Assembly: GCA_037200385.1 (NCBI GenBank) | Contig: JBBCGL010000001.1 | Location: 1,054,001 to 1,118,000 of the forward strand | Origin: Rhizomicrobium sp. | Lineage (GTDB): Bacteria > Pseudomonadota > Alphaproteobacteria > Micropepsales > Micropepsaceae | Length of the DNA stretch: 64,000 bases | Direction: 5' to 3' | Translations under genes and position numbers: made by a program | In this document: piece by piece, positions 44,676 to 52,293 of the stretch | Layout: every line of letters begins with the position of its first letter | Position numbering within the stretch: position 1 is the first letter of the stretch | Notes under the pieces: model-generated | The model's database searches: none | The model's input: only the letters and a program-made list of their open reading frames with translations | Told to the model about the DNA's origin: nothing

Positions 44676-46165
44676 GCCGCGCTCCACCACTTTGCAGGTT
44701 TGGCGTCGAAGCCCGACGCGATCTCGATGGCGCGCGCGGCGCGCAGGATGGTCGCCTCGTCGAACGCCTTGCCGATGAGCTGCAGCCCGAGCGGCAGGCC
44801 GCCGGCGGTGAGGCCGGCCGGGACGGCGATGCCGGGCAGCCCGGCGAGGTTCACGGTGACGGTGAAGACGTCGTTGAGATACATCGACACCGGATCGGCG
44901 GTCTTCTCGCCCACCCCGAAGGCCGGGCCCGGGGTCGCGGGCGTCAGCAGCACGTCGCATTTCTCATAGGCCTGCGTGAAGTCGCGCAGGATCAGGGTGC
45001 GCAGCTTCTGGGCCCTTGCATAGTAGGCGTCGTAATAGCCGCTCGACAGCACATAGGTGCCGATCAGGATGCGGCGCTGGACTTCCTTGCCGAAACCCTC
45101 GGCCCGGCTCTTCTCATAGAGGTCGGTGATGTCGCGGGCACCCTTGGCGCGGTGGCCGAAGCGGACCCCGTCATAGCGGGCGAGGTTCGAGGAGGCTTCC
45201 GCCGGCGCCACTATATAATAAGTGGGGAGCGCGTATCTGGTGTGGGGCAGCGAGACCTCGACGATCTCGGCGCCCTGGGCCTTCAGCCATTCGGCGCCCT
45301 TCTGCCACAGCGCCTCGATCTCCGGCGGCGCGCCGTCGATCCGGTATTCCTTGGGAATGCCGACGCGCAGGCCCTTCACCCCGGATTCGAGGCCGGCCTC
45401 GTAGTCGGGAACCGGAATGTCCACCGAGGTCGAATCGCGCGGATCGACGCTGGCCATGTGCTTCAGCAGGATCGCGGCGTCGCGGACGGTGCGGGTCATC
45501 GGGCCGGCCTGGTCGAGCGAGGAGGCGAAGGCGACGATGCCGTAGCGCGAGCAGCGGCCATAGGTCGGCTTCAGGCCGACCGTTCCGGTGACGGCGGCGG
45601 GCTGGCGGATCGAGCCGCCGGTGTCGGTGCCGGTCGCGGCGAGACACAGATTGCCGGAGACCGCCGCGGCCGAGCCGCCCGACGAGCCGCCGGGCACGAG
45701 GTTGGCGTTCGAGTTGCGGGCGCGCCAGGGGTTGAACACCGGACCGAAGGCCGAGGTCTCGTTCGACGAGCCCATCGCGAACTCGTCCATGTTGGTCTTG
45801 CCGAGCATCACCGCGCCGGCGTCCCAGAGATTCTGCGAGACCGTGGATTCATAGGGCGGGATGAAATTGCCCAGGATGTTGCTGCCCGCGGTGGTGCGCA
45901 CGCCCTTGGTGCAGAAGAGGTCCTTGATCGCGAGCGGCAGGCCTTCGAGCGCACGCGCCGTGCCGGCGGCGATGCGCGCATCGGAGGCCTGCGCCATCGC
46001 AAGCGCCTTCTCCGGCGTCTCGGTCACGAAGGCATTCAGCGGCTTGGCGTCGGCGACGGCCTTCACGAAGGCGGCCGTCAGCTCCTTGGATGAGACCGTC
46101 TTCGCCTGGACGGTGTCGCGCGCCTGGGCGAGAGAGAAATCGGTGAGGCTGGACGGCAGGGACAT
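44672..46165 (-). CDS. gatA: Aspartyl/glutamyl-tRNA amidotransferase subunit A
   Basis: GatA (497 aa) is the glutaminase of GatCAB. The amidase catalytic triad is in place: Lys81 in [14 protein letters not shown], Ser161 in [14 protein letters not shown], and Ser185 in [13 protein letters not shown]. The two cysteines in DLFCTKG and YGRCSRYG are common in the family. The ATG (46163-46165) overlaps the gatC stop as TGATG; a GTG one codon upstream is also open. It is coupled at both ends to gatC and gatB. Confidence 0.96.
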   Translation of the reverse strand: MSLPSSLTDFSLAQARDTVQAKTVSSKELTAAFVKAVADAKPLNAFVTETPEKALAMAQASDARIAAGTARALEGLPLAIKDLFCTKGVRTTAGSNILGNFIPPYESTVSQNLWDAGAVMLGKTNMDEFAMGSSNETSAFGPVFNPWRARNSNANLVPGGSSGGSAAAVSGNLCLAATGTDTGGSIRQPAAVTGTVGLKPTYGRCSRYGIVAFASSLDQAGPMTRTVRDAAILLKHMASVDPRDSTSVDIPVPDYEAGLESGVKGLRVGIPKEYRIDGAPPEIEALWQKGAEWLKAQGAEIVEVSLPHTRYALPTYYIVAPAEASSNLARYDGVRFGHRAKGARDITDLYEKSRAEGFGKEVQRRILIGTYVLSSGYYDAYYARAQKLRTLILRDFTQAYEKCDVLLTPATPGPAFGVGEKTADPVSMYLNDVFTVTVNLAGLPGIAVPAGLTAGGLPLGLQLIGKAFDEATILRAARAIEIASGFDAKPAKWWSAA

Positions 46166-46452
46166 CACTCGACCACCTTCGGAACCACGAAGAAGCCGTC
46201 TTCGCCATCCGGCGCGTTGGCCATCAGCGCGGCAGCCGCGCCGCCTTCGGTCACCACGTCGTCGCGCATCTTCAGGCGCTGCGCGACCACGCTGGTCAGC
46301 GGCGCGATGCCGTCGACATCCACTTCATTGAGCTGCTCGACCCATTTGAAGATGCCGTCGAGCTCGGCGGCCATGGGTTCGCAGCGCTCTTCGGGCAGCG
46401 CGAGGCGGCTCAGCTTGGCAATGCGTCGAACGGTGTCCTTGTCCACGGACAT
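46165..46452 (-). CDS. gatC: Aspartyl/glutamyl-tRNA amidotransferase subunit C
   Basis: GatC (95 aa, normal length) wraps around GatA and GatB and stabilises the complex. It begins [20 protein letters not shown], the family signature. The middle segment [20 protein letters not shown] and the C-terminal [12 protein letters not shown]-type end ([14 protein letters not shown]) are typical. It is the first gene of the gatCAB operon. Confidence 0.95.
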   Translation of the reverse strand: MSVDKDTVRRIAKLSRLALPEERCEPMAAELDGIFKWVEQLNEVDVDGIAPLTSVVAQRLKMRDDVVTEGGAAAALMANAPDGEDGFFVVPKVVE

Positions 46453-46545
46453 GGGGCGGCCTAAATCTGGGAAATCAGCCTGTTTGCTAGCAACCGGGGG
46501 GCAGGCTGGCAAGCGAGACAAGGCCGCAACCAGCGAGGTCCTGCC

Positions 46546-46914
46546 ATGCCGCTCGGTATCATCGGGATCGACCACGTCCAGATCGCGGTGCCGCGTGCCC
46601 TGGAAACCGTCTGCCTGGCATTCTATCGCGAGGTGTTCGGCTTCCCCGAATTGGAGAAGCCGGCGGAGCTGAAAGCGCGCGGCGGCGCGTGGTTCCAGGT
46701 CGGCGCGCTGCAGATGCATGTCGGGGTGGACCCCGAGGCGAGTCCGCGGAGCAAGCGCCATATTTGCTTCCTGACCGCCGACCTCGCCGCGGCGAAGGCA
46801 GCAGTGCTGGCGCAAGGCGTGACGATCGAAGAAGAGAGCGTCGCCGAGGGGCTGGCGCGCGTCTTCGTGCGCGATCCGGCGGGCAACCGGATCGAGATCG
46901 GGCAGCGTGTTTAG
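46546..46914 (+). CDS. VOC-fold (glyoxalase-like) protein
   Basis: This 122-aa protein has one VOC module of the glyoxalase/dioxygenase fold. The first metal ligand would be His10 in GIDHVQIAVPR, the second in RHICFLTADL, and the third Glu in NRIEIGQRV. The presence of all three suggests a metal enzyme or a resistance protein, not a bare scaffold. Substrate not known. It is divergent from gatC. Confidence 0.85.
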   Translation: MPLGIIGIDHVQIAVPRALETVCLAFYREVFGFPELEKPAELKARGGAWFQVGALQMHVGVDPEASPRSKRHICFLTADLAAAKAAVLAQGVTIEEESVAEGLARVFVRDPAGNRIEIGQRV

Positions 46915-46929
46915 GATGAACACTATTTC

Positions 46930-47074
46930 TTCACCTCCCCCTTGCGGGAAGGTCGGAGCGCGTCAGCGCTCCGGGTGGGGGGGCGGCCCCTCCATTTGTG
47001 CGCGTTCTGCGCGATCCCCCACCCGAAAAATCGCTCCGCGATTTTTCGACCTCCCCGCAAGGGGGAGGTGAAAC
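46930..47074. repeat. Family C palindromic repeat ending at the ruvX start
   Basis: TTCACCTCCCCCTTGCGGG at the left pairs with CCGCAAGGGGGAGGTGAA at the right. Each arm holds a variable inner hairpin: GGAGCGC-gtca-GCGCTCC on the left and AAAAATCGC-tcc-GCGATTTTT on the right. The last bases, GGGGGAGGTGAAAC, end one base before the ruvX ATG and form its Shine-Dalgarno sequence. Confidence 0.88.
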
Positions 47075-47075
47075 G

Positions 47076-47540
47076 ATGGCGGTTGTCTCGATCGAAGAAT
47101 TGAAGACCGCCCTTCCCACGGGCCTGCGCCTGCTGGGGCTCGACCTCGGCGAGAAGACGATCGGCATTGCGCTGTCCGACACGCGACTCACCGTGGCGAC
47201 GCCGATGGAGACGCTCAAGCGCGGGAAGTTCTCCGCCGATGCGCCGAAGCTCGAGGCGATCCTCGCGGCGCAGGGCGCCGGCGGGCTTGTCGTCGGGCTG
47301 CCGCTCAACATGGACGGCAGCGACGGGCCGTCGGCGCAATCGGCGCGGGCCTTCGCGCGCAATTTCGCGGCACGCTCGCCGCTGCCGGTCCTTCTGTGGG
47401 ACGAGCGGCTGTCGACCGCGGCGGTGACGCGGACGCTGCTCGATGCCGACGCCTCGCGCAAACGGCGCGGCGAAGTCGTGGACAAGATGGCGGCGGCCTA
47501 CATCCTCCAGGGGGCGCTGGAGCGGTTGCGGCGGATGTGA
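47076..47540 (+). CDS. ruvX: Holliday junction resolvase-like protein RuvX (YqgF)
   Basis: RuvX (154 aa) has the RNase H-like fold of the YqgF group, and takes part in 16S rRNA 5'-end maturation in E. coli; a junction resolvase role is less clear. [20 protein letters not shown] has the first Asp, [20 protein letters not shown] the Gly-Leu-Pro motif, and [20 protein letters not shown] the D-E-R-x-S/T pair; the final Asp lies in [13 protein letters not shown]. The start ATG (47076) is preceded by GGGGGAGGTGAAAC, which comes from the repeat. An earlier open frame back to 46998 lies inside the repeat. Confidence 0.93.
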   Translation: MAVVSIEELKTALPTGLRLLGLDLGEKTIGIALSDTRLTVATPMETLKRGKFSADAPKLEAILAAQGAGGLVVGLPLNMDGSDGPSAQSARAFARNFAARSPLPVLLWDERLSTAAVTRTLLDADASRKRRGEVVDKMAAAYILQGALERLRRM

Positions 47541-47566
47541 TCCACCTCCCTCCGGGGAGGTGAAAT
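47541..47566. repeat. Short family C hairpin after ruvX
   Basis: TCCACCTCCC and GGGGAGGTGAAA close a short loop directly after the ruvX stop. Similar units lie next to rsh and upstream of slt. It may end ruvX transcription. Confidence 0.55.
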
Positions 47567-47617
47567 TGTGTCGGGTGCCTTGCCCCTTCCCTCCGCCTTG
47601 CCTATACCCACGCTTTG

Positions 47618-48589
47618 ATGACCAGCCCGGCCGCCGCCGACCCTCTCCTCAAATCCAGCCATCTGCTTGGCATCGAAACGCTATCGGTGGACGAGATCAC
47701 CGCGCTGCTCGACCTGGCCGAGCGCTATGTCCTGCTCAGCCGCAGTGCCAGCAAGAAGACGGACCTGCTCAAGGGCCGCACCCTCATCAACCTGTTCTTC
47801 GAAGCCTCGACCCGCACCCAGAGCTCGTTCGAGCTCGCCGGCAAGCGGCTGGGCGCCGACGTCATGAACATGAGCGTCAAGACCTCGTCGGTGTCGAAGG
47901 GCGAGACCCTGATCGACACCGCGACGACGCTGAACGCGATGCGGCCCGACATGCTGGTGGTGCGGCACCAAGATTCCGGCGCGGCGGAGCTGCTGGCGCG
48001 CAAGCTCGATTGCTGCGTGGTCAATGCGGGCGACGGCAGCCATGAGCATCCGACCCAGGCGCTGCTCGACGCGCTGACGATACGGCGGCGGCGCGGCACC
48101 TTCGAAGGGCTGATCGTGGCGATCTGCGGCGACGTCCTGCATTCGCGGGTGGCGCGCTCGAACATCCACCTGCTGCTCAAGATGGGCGCCCGGGTCCGGC
48201 TGGTCGCGCCGCGCACCCTGCTGCCCGGCGATGCCGACCGCTTCGGCGTCGAGATCTTCCACGACATGGCGCAGGGCCTGAAGGGCGCGGACATCGTGAT
48301 GATGCTGCGGCTGCAGCTCGAGCGGATGTCGGGCGCCTTCGTGCCCTCGACGCGGGAATATTTCCGCTTCTACGGGCTGGACCATGAGAAGCTGAAGGCG
48401 GCCAAGCCCGGCGCGCTGGTGATGCATCCGGGGCCGATGAACCGCGGCGTCGAGATCGACTCGGCCGTCGCCGACGACATCGAGATCAGCCTGATCCAGG
48501 AACAGGTCGAGATGGGCGTCGCGATCCGCATGGCGGTGCTGGACGCGCTCTCCCGCGGACTGCCGCGCGAAGGACGCAACGCGCCATGA
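47618..48589 (+). CDS. pyrB: Aspartate carbamoyltransferase, catalytic subunit
   Basis: PyrB (323 aa) joins carbamoyl phosphate and aspartate, the first committed step of pyrimidine synthesis. The carbamoyl-phosphate loop [20 protein letters not shown] contains the S-T-R-T-x-S motif. [20 protein letters not shown] is the second signature. MTEIRLQ-type [10 protein letters not shown] is in the aspartate domain. The ATG 47618 follows an in-frame TTG. No pyrI regulatory subunit is next to it. Its stop overlaps the downstream pyrC' start by four bases (ATGA). Confidence 0.96.
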   Translation: MTSPAAADPLLKSSHLLGIETLSVDEITALLDLAERYVLLSRSASKKTDLLKGRTLINLFFEASTRTQSSFELAGKRLGADVMNMSVKTSSVSKGETLIDTATTLNAMRPDMLVVRHQDSGAAELLARKLDCCVVNAGDGSHEHPTQALLDALTIRRRRGTFEGLIVAICGDVLHSRVARSNIHLLLKMGARVRLVAPRTLLPGDADRFGVEIFHDMAQGLKGADIVMMLRLQLERMSGAFVPSTREYFRFYGLDHEKLKAAKPGALVMHPGPMNRGVEIDSAVADDIEISLIQEQVEMGVAIRMAVLDALSRGLPREGRNAP

Positions 48590-49884
48590 CCCGCAGGACC
48601 GCCTTCCGCAACGCGCGGCTGATCGATCCGGCGAGCGGTCTCGACGTCAAGGGCGGGCTGCTGGTCGAGAACGGCCGCATCGCCGATATCGGGCCGCGCC
48701 TGTTCAACGACGCCGAGCCCAACGACCCCGAAGTGATCGATTGCAAGGGCCTGGTGCTGGCGCCGGGCCTGATCGACGCGCGGGTGTTCACCGGCGAGCC
48801 GGGGACCGAGTATCGCGAGACACTGGAATCGGCGAGCCATGCGGCGCTGGCGGGCGGGATCACGACCATCGTGGTGATGCCCAACACCGATCCGGTGATC
48901 GACGAGCCTTCGCTGGTCGACTTCATCCTGCGCCGCGCCGCAGGCACCGCGAAGGTCCGCGTCGCGCCGATGGCGGCGCTGACCAAGGGCCTGCACGGCC
49001 AGGTTATGACCGAGATCGGCCTGCTGCAGGAAGCGGGCGCGGTGGCCTTCACCGACGGCGACCGCACCATCGCGAATACCCGCGTGCTGCGCCGGGCGCT
49101 CGCCTATGCCTCGACCTTCGGCGCGCTGATCGTGGGCCATGCGGAGGATCCCGACCTCACAGAGGGCGCCGCCGCGACCGAGGGCGAGTTCGCCATGCGG
49201 CTGGGCCTGCCCGCGGCGCCCGCCGCGGCCGAGGCGATCATCGTCGAGCGCGACATCAGGCTCGTCGAGATGACGGGGGCGCGCTACCACTTCGGCCAGA
49301 TCTCGACCCTCGCCGCGCTGGACATCATCGCCGCGGCCAAGGGGCGCGGCGTGGCCGTGACCTGCGGGGTCGCGGCGCATCATCTGGCGCTCAACGAGCT
49401 CGACATCGGTTCCTACCGCACCTTCGTGAAGGTCAAGCCGCCGCTGCGCTCGGAGGCCGACCGGGCCGCGATGGTCGAAGGCGTGGCGTCGGGGCTGATC
49501 GACGTGATCGTCTCGAGCCACGATCCGCAGGCCGCCGACACCAAGCGGCAGACCTTCGCGCAGGCCGCGTTCGGGGCCGTGGGGCTGGAGACGCTGCTGC
49601 CGGTGGCGCTGGGGCTGCACCACGACGGACGGGCGCATCTGAGTCATCTGCTCAAAGCGTTGACGGCGACGCCGGCGAAGCTGCTGGGGTTGAACGCCGG
49701 GACCCTGGCCAAGGGTGCGCCGGCGGACCTGGTGCTGATCGATCCGGACGAGCCCTTCACGCTGCGGCATGGCGATCTGCGCTCGCGGGCGCAGAACACG
49801 CCGTTCGAGGGGCGGCGATTCCACGGGCGGGCGGTGAAGACGTTCGTGGGCGGGGTTTGCGTGTTCAATCGGCGGGCGCAGTAG
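48586..49884 (+). CDS. pyrC: Dihydroorotase-like protein PyrC', probably non-catalytic
   Basis: This 432-aa amidohydrolase fold protein matches class I dihydroorotase in most of its length, but the metal site is lost. The usual D-x-H-x-H-x-R-E-P-G reads [10 protein letters not shown] (Asp64-Gly73), so both His residues and the substrate-binding Arg are missing. The His expected around residue 238 is Gln in RYHFGQIST, and T-D-H-A-P-H is SSHDPQ (310-315). His185 (GHAED) is kept. PyrC' proteins of this kind bind PyrB in a complex and do not hydrolyse dihydroorotate; a separate true dihydroorotase would be needed elsewhere. Its start overlaps pyrB, so the proteins are made together. Confidence 0.9.
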   Translation: MTRRTAFRNARLIDPASGLDVKGGLLVENGRIADIGPRLFNDAEPNDPEVIDCKGLVLAPGLIDARVFTGEPGTEYRETLESASHAALAGGITTIVVMPNTDPVIDEPSLVDFILRRAAGTAKVRVAPMAALTKGLHGQVMTEIGLLQEAGAVAFTDGDRTIANTRVLRRALAYASTFGALIVGHAEDPDLTEGAAATEGEFAMRLGLPAAPAAAEAIIVERDIRLVEMTGARYHFGQISTLAALDIIAAAKGRGVAVTCGVAAHHLALNELDIGSYRTFVKVKPPLRSEADRAAMVEGVASGLIDVIVSSHDPQAADTKRQTFAQAAFGAVGLETLLPVALGLHHDGRAHLSHLLKALTATPAKLLGLNAGTLAKGAPADLVLIDPDEPFTLRHGDLRSRAQNTPFEGRRFHGRAVKTFVGGVCVFNRRAQ

Positions 49885-49891
49885 CAAGCGG

Positions 49892-50071
49892 CTCTCCCTT
49901 TATCCTCCCTCGTGGTTACGGGGGAGGTGGCGCGCCGCGCAGCGGCGCGACGGAAGGGGCCGCGCGGAAATATCACCAGCCGCGCTGGTGAACGTTCGGC
50001 GCGGCCCCCTCCGCCTCGCTTCGCCCGGCATCTCCGTCGTAACCTCGAGGGAGGAAAAGGGAAATCGTCGC
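49892..50071. repeat. Long imperfect palindrome between pyrC' and plsY
   Basis: CTCCCTTTATCCTCCCTCG and CGAGGGAGGAAAAGGGA are outer arms, next to GGTTACG/CGTAACC. Inside, GGAAGGGGCCGCGC pairs with GCGCGGCCCCCTCC. A small hairpin GCGCCGC-gca-GCGGCGC sits in the left arm. Layout (outer arms, inner arms, variable hairpin) is like families A and C, though the sequence is different. Confidence 0.75.
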
Positions 50072-50131
50072 GCATTCCCGAAGCCGCCGGAGTGACGTAA
50101 TGTGCGCTATGTCCTCGCAGGCAGGAAACCG

Positions 50132-50749
50132 ATGCCCGAATTGACCTTGTCCTCCATGCTGCCCGCGGCCGCCATCGGATACCTGTTCGGCTCGGTGCCG
50201 TTCGGGCTGATCTTCGCGCAGCTCCTCGGTGCCGGCGACGTGCGCAAGATCGGCTCCGGCAGCATCGGGGCGACCAATGTGCTGCGCACCGGCAATTATG
50301 CGGCGGCGGCGCTGACGTTGCTGTTCGACGCGCTGAAGGGCGCGGCGCCGGTGCTGATCGCGCAGCACTACTGGGGCTTGGATGCAGCGCTGTTGGCAGC
50401 GCTGGGCGCATTCCTCGGCCATCTCTTTCCGGTCTGGCTGGGCTTCAAGGGCGGCAAGGGCGTGGCGGTGTCGCTCGGCATCCTGCTGGCGATCTACTGG
50501 CCGATCGCCTTGCTGGGCTTTGCGAGCTGGGGCGCGGTGCTGGCGCTGTCCCGCATCTCCTCGCTGTCGGCGCTGGTCGCGGCCGTCGTCACGCCGATCT
50601 ACATGTTCCTGTTCCACCGCCTGCATGAAACGGTGCTGACCGTGGCGCTCGCGGTGCTCGTCATCGTCATACATCACGAAAACATCCGCCGCCTGTTGCG
50701 CGGCGAGGAGCCGCGTATCGGTGGCAGAAAGAGCCCCGCGACCTCGTGA
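50132..50749 (+). CDS. plsY: Acyl-phosphate:glycerol-3-phosphate acyltransferase PlsY
   Basis: PlsY (205 aa) is an inner-membrane acyltransferase that makes lysophosphatidic acid from acyl phosphate and glycerol-3-phosphate. Its conserved motifs are GSVPFGLIFAQ (loop 1), KIGSGSIGATNVLRTGN, and FKGGKGVAVSLGILLAIYWP with the G-G-K-G site; HHENIRRLLRGEEPRIG closes the protein. AGGAAACCG precedes the ATG (50132). It has about six membrane segments. Its stop overlaps the GTG start of dprA (GTGA). The gene order pyrC'-plsY-dprA-topA is typical of alphaproteobacteria. Confidence 0.96.
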   Translation: MPELTLSSMLPAAAIGYLFGSVPFGLIFAQLLGAGDVRKIGSGSIGATNVLRTGNYAAAALTLLFDALKGAAPVLIAQHYWGLDAALLAALGAFLGHLFPVWLGFKGGKGVAVSLGILLAIYWPIALLGFASWGAVLALSRISSLSALVAAVVTPIYMFLFHRLHETVLTVALAVLVIVIHHENIRRLLRGEEPRIGGRKSPATS

Positions 50750-51846
50750 CGGCCCTTTCCGACTCCGAACGCCGCGCCTGGCTGCGCCTGGCGCGCACCC
50801 AGAATGTGGGGCCGGTCACATTCGCGCAGCTTGTCGCGCGCTTCGGAAGCGCGAGCGCGGCGCTGAAGGAGGTGCCGCGCCTGGTCAAGCGCGGCGGCGG
50901 CGATACGCTGCGTATTCCCGGCGACGACGAGGCCGCGCGCGAGATCGCGGCGCTGGCGAAGCTGGGCGGACGGATGATCGCGAGTTGCGAAGCGGCGTTC
51001 CCCCGCGGGCTGCGCGCCGCCGAGCCGGTGCCGCCGCTGCTGTCCGTGCTGGGACATGCGACACTGCTGGAGCGCGAGATGATCGCGGTGGTGGGCGCGC
51101 GCAACGCTTCGGCGCTGGGACGCAAACTCGCGAACACGCTGGCGCACGATCTCGCCGAAGGCGGGCTGGTCGTCGTGTCCGGTCTGGCGCGCGGGATCGA
51201 CGCGGCAGCGCATGAGGGCGCGCTGAACCGCGGCACCTGTGCCGTCGTGGCGGGCGGCGTCGACAATATCTATCCGCCGGAAAACGCCGCGCTCTACGAG
51301 CGCATCCGCACCCAAGGCTGCATCGTGTCGGAGATGCCGCTCGGCCAGGCGCCGCAGGCACGGCACTTCCCGCGGCGCAACCGCATAATCTCCGGCCTGT
51401 CGCGCGGCGTCGTGGTGGTCGAGGCGGCAGAAGGATCCGGCTCGCTGATCACGGCGAATTATGCGCTGGAGCAGAACCGCGAGATCTTCGCGGTGCCGGG
51501 CTCGCCGCTCGATCCGCGGGCGCGCGGCACCAACCGGCTGATCCGCGAGGGCGCGACGCTGACCGAGAGCGCCGACGACGTGCTGGCGGCGCTGCGGCCG
51601 ATGCTGGGACATGATTTCCGCGAGCCGGGCCGCGACGGGCCCGTTCCGCCCGTCCTATCGGACGACGCGGAGGCCGACCGGCTGCGCGGCCAAGTCGAGG
51701 AGGCGCTGGGCCCGGCCCCGGTTCCGGTCGACGAAATCGTCCGGCTTTGCGCCGCGCCGCCGGGGGCCGTCCAGATTATTTTGCTCGAACTGGAACTCGC
51801 GGGCCGAATCGCCCGGCATCCGGGCAATCAGGTTTCCTGGGCCTGA
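50746..51846 (+). CDS. dprA: DNA-processing protein DprA
   Basis: DprA (366 aa) loads RecA on incoming single-stranded DNA in natural transformation; in most non-competent species it is kept with unknown role. The N-terminal SAM-like region (1-75) is followed by the Rossmann fold. VVGARNASALGRKLANTLAH, VVSGLARGIDAAAHEGAL, ARHFPRRNRIISGLSRGVVV and GSGSLITANYALEQNREIFA are all diagnostic. A winged-helix domain lies at the C-terminus (about 310-366). The start is GTG (50746-50748), coupled to plsY. A small gene overlaps the 3' end on the opposite strand. Confidence 0.95.
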   Translation: MTALSDSERRAWLRLARTQNVGPVTFAQLVARFGSASAALKEVPRLVKRGGGDTLRIPGDDEAAREIAALAKLGGRMIASCEAAFPRGLRAAEPVPPLLSVLGHATLLEREMIAVVGARNASALGRKLANTLAHDLAEGGLVVVSGLARGIDAAAHEGALNRGTCAVVAGGVDNIYPPENAALYERIRTQGCIVSEMPLGQAPQARHFPRRNRIISGLSRGVVVVEAAEGSGSLITANYALEQNREIFAVPGSPLDPRARGTNRLIREGATLTESADDVLAALRPMLGHDFREPGRDGPVPPVLSDDAEADRLRGQVEEALGPAPVPVDEIVRLCAAPPGAVQIILLELELAGRIARHPGNQVSWA

Positions 51847-52034
51847 TCGGCCAGATGTTTGGCCTCCATGGCGGCAAGACTCAGCAGATGGGCGAGCACG
51901 CCCTGCCCCTGTCCCAATGCGATTTTCCGAAGGGATTCAAGGAGATCACGCGTATACTGCGCGGTTTCCGCGGGGGTCAGAGGGGACAGGGGGACGCCTG
52001 TCATATTCCGGCCGGCGCGAGCATAGGAAGCCAT
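51828..52034 (-). CDS. Small hypothetical protein overlapping the end of dprA
   Basis: This 68-aa ORF (ATG 52032-52034, AAGG eight bases before it) has a compact C-terminal part, PLTPAETAQYTRDLLESLRK and ALGQGQGVLAHLLSLAAMEA, that reads like a real helical protein, with repeated Leu/Ala spacing and K-H-L-A-D-Q-A at the end. A shorter start at 52002-52004 is possible. I recall that small proteins of this kind are common near alphaproteobacterial dprA/topA, but I cannot verify it here. The 3' overlap with dprA is 19 bases. Confidence 0.5.
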   Translation of the reverse strand: MASYARAGRNMTGVPLSPLTPAETAQYTRDLLESLRKIALGQGQGVLAHLLSLAAMEAKHLADQAQET

Positions 52035-52293
52035 TGGCCTTGAGCGATCCCTGAGCGAAAGGAAGGCTAGAACGGTCATTGCAGATTTGCAACCTAGGGT
52101 TAAACATACGGCCATCGATCGATATTATACAACCATTAGTGGCGGCCGAAGCAGCGATCCGGCGTTGACACTCATCGCTTCGTCCTATCAAGGTCCCGCC
52201 GCCTGCCCGGGTCTGTTCCCGGTTTGGCGCGTTTTCGAGAGCCGGCAGACCGCCATGCCGCGCCGGAACCTTGGATAGAGTATCCCAACCCGC
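52035..52293 (+). promoter_or_regulatory. AT-rich region upstream of topA
   Basis: This gap has no gene. An AT-rich patch at 52090-52135 contains TTAAAC (52100-52105) and TATTAT (52123-52128), 17 bases apart, a possible promoter with a weak -35. A perfect TTGACA (52165-52170) is followed by TATCAA after 15 bases, shorter than usual. Either could drive topA; I cannot choose between them. TopA is supercoiling-controlled in other bacteria, so the AT-rich patch may matter. Confidence 0.35.
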
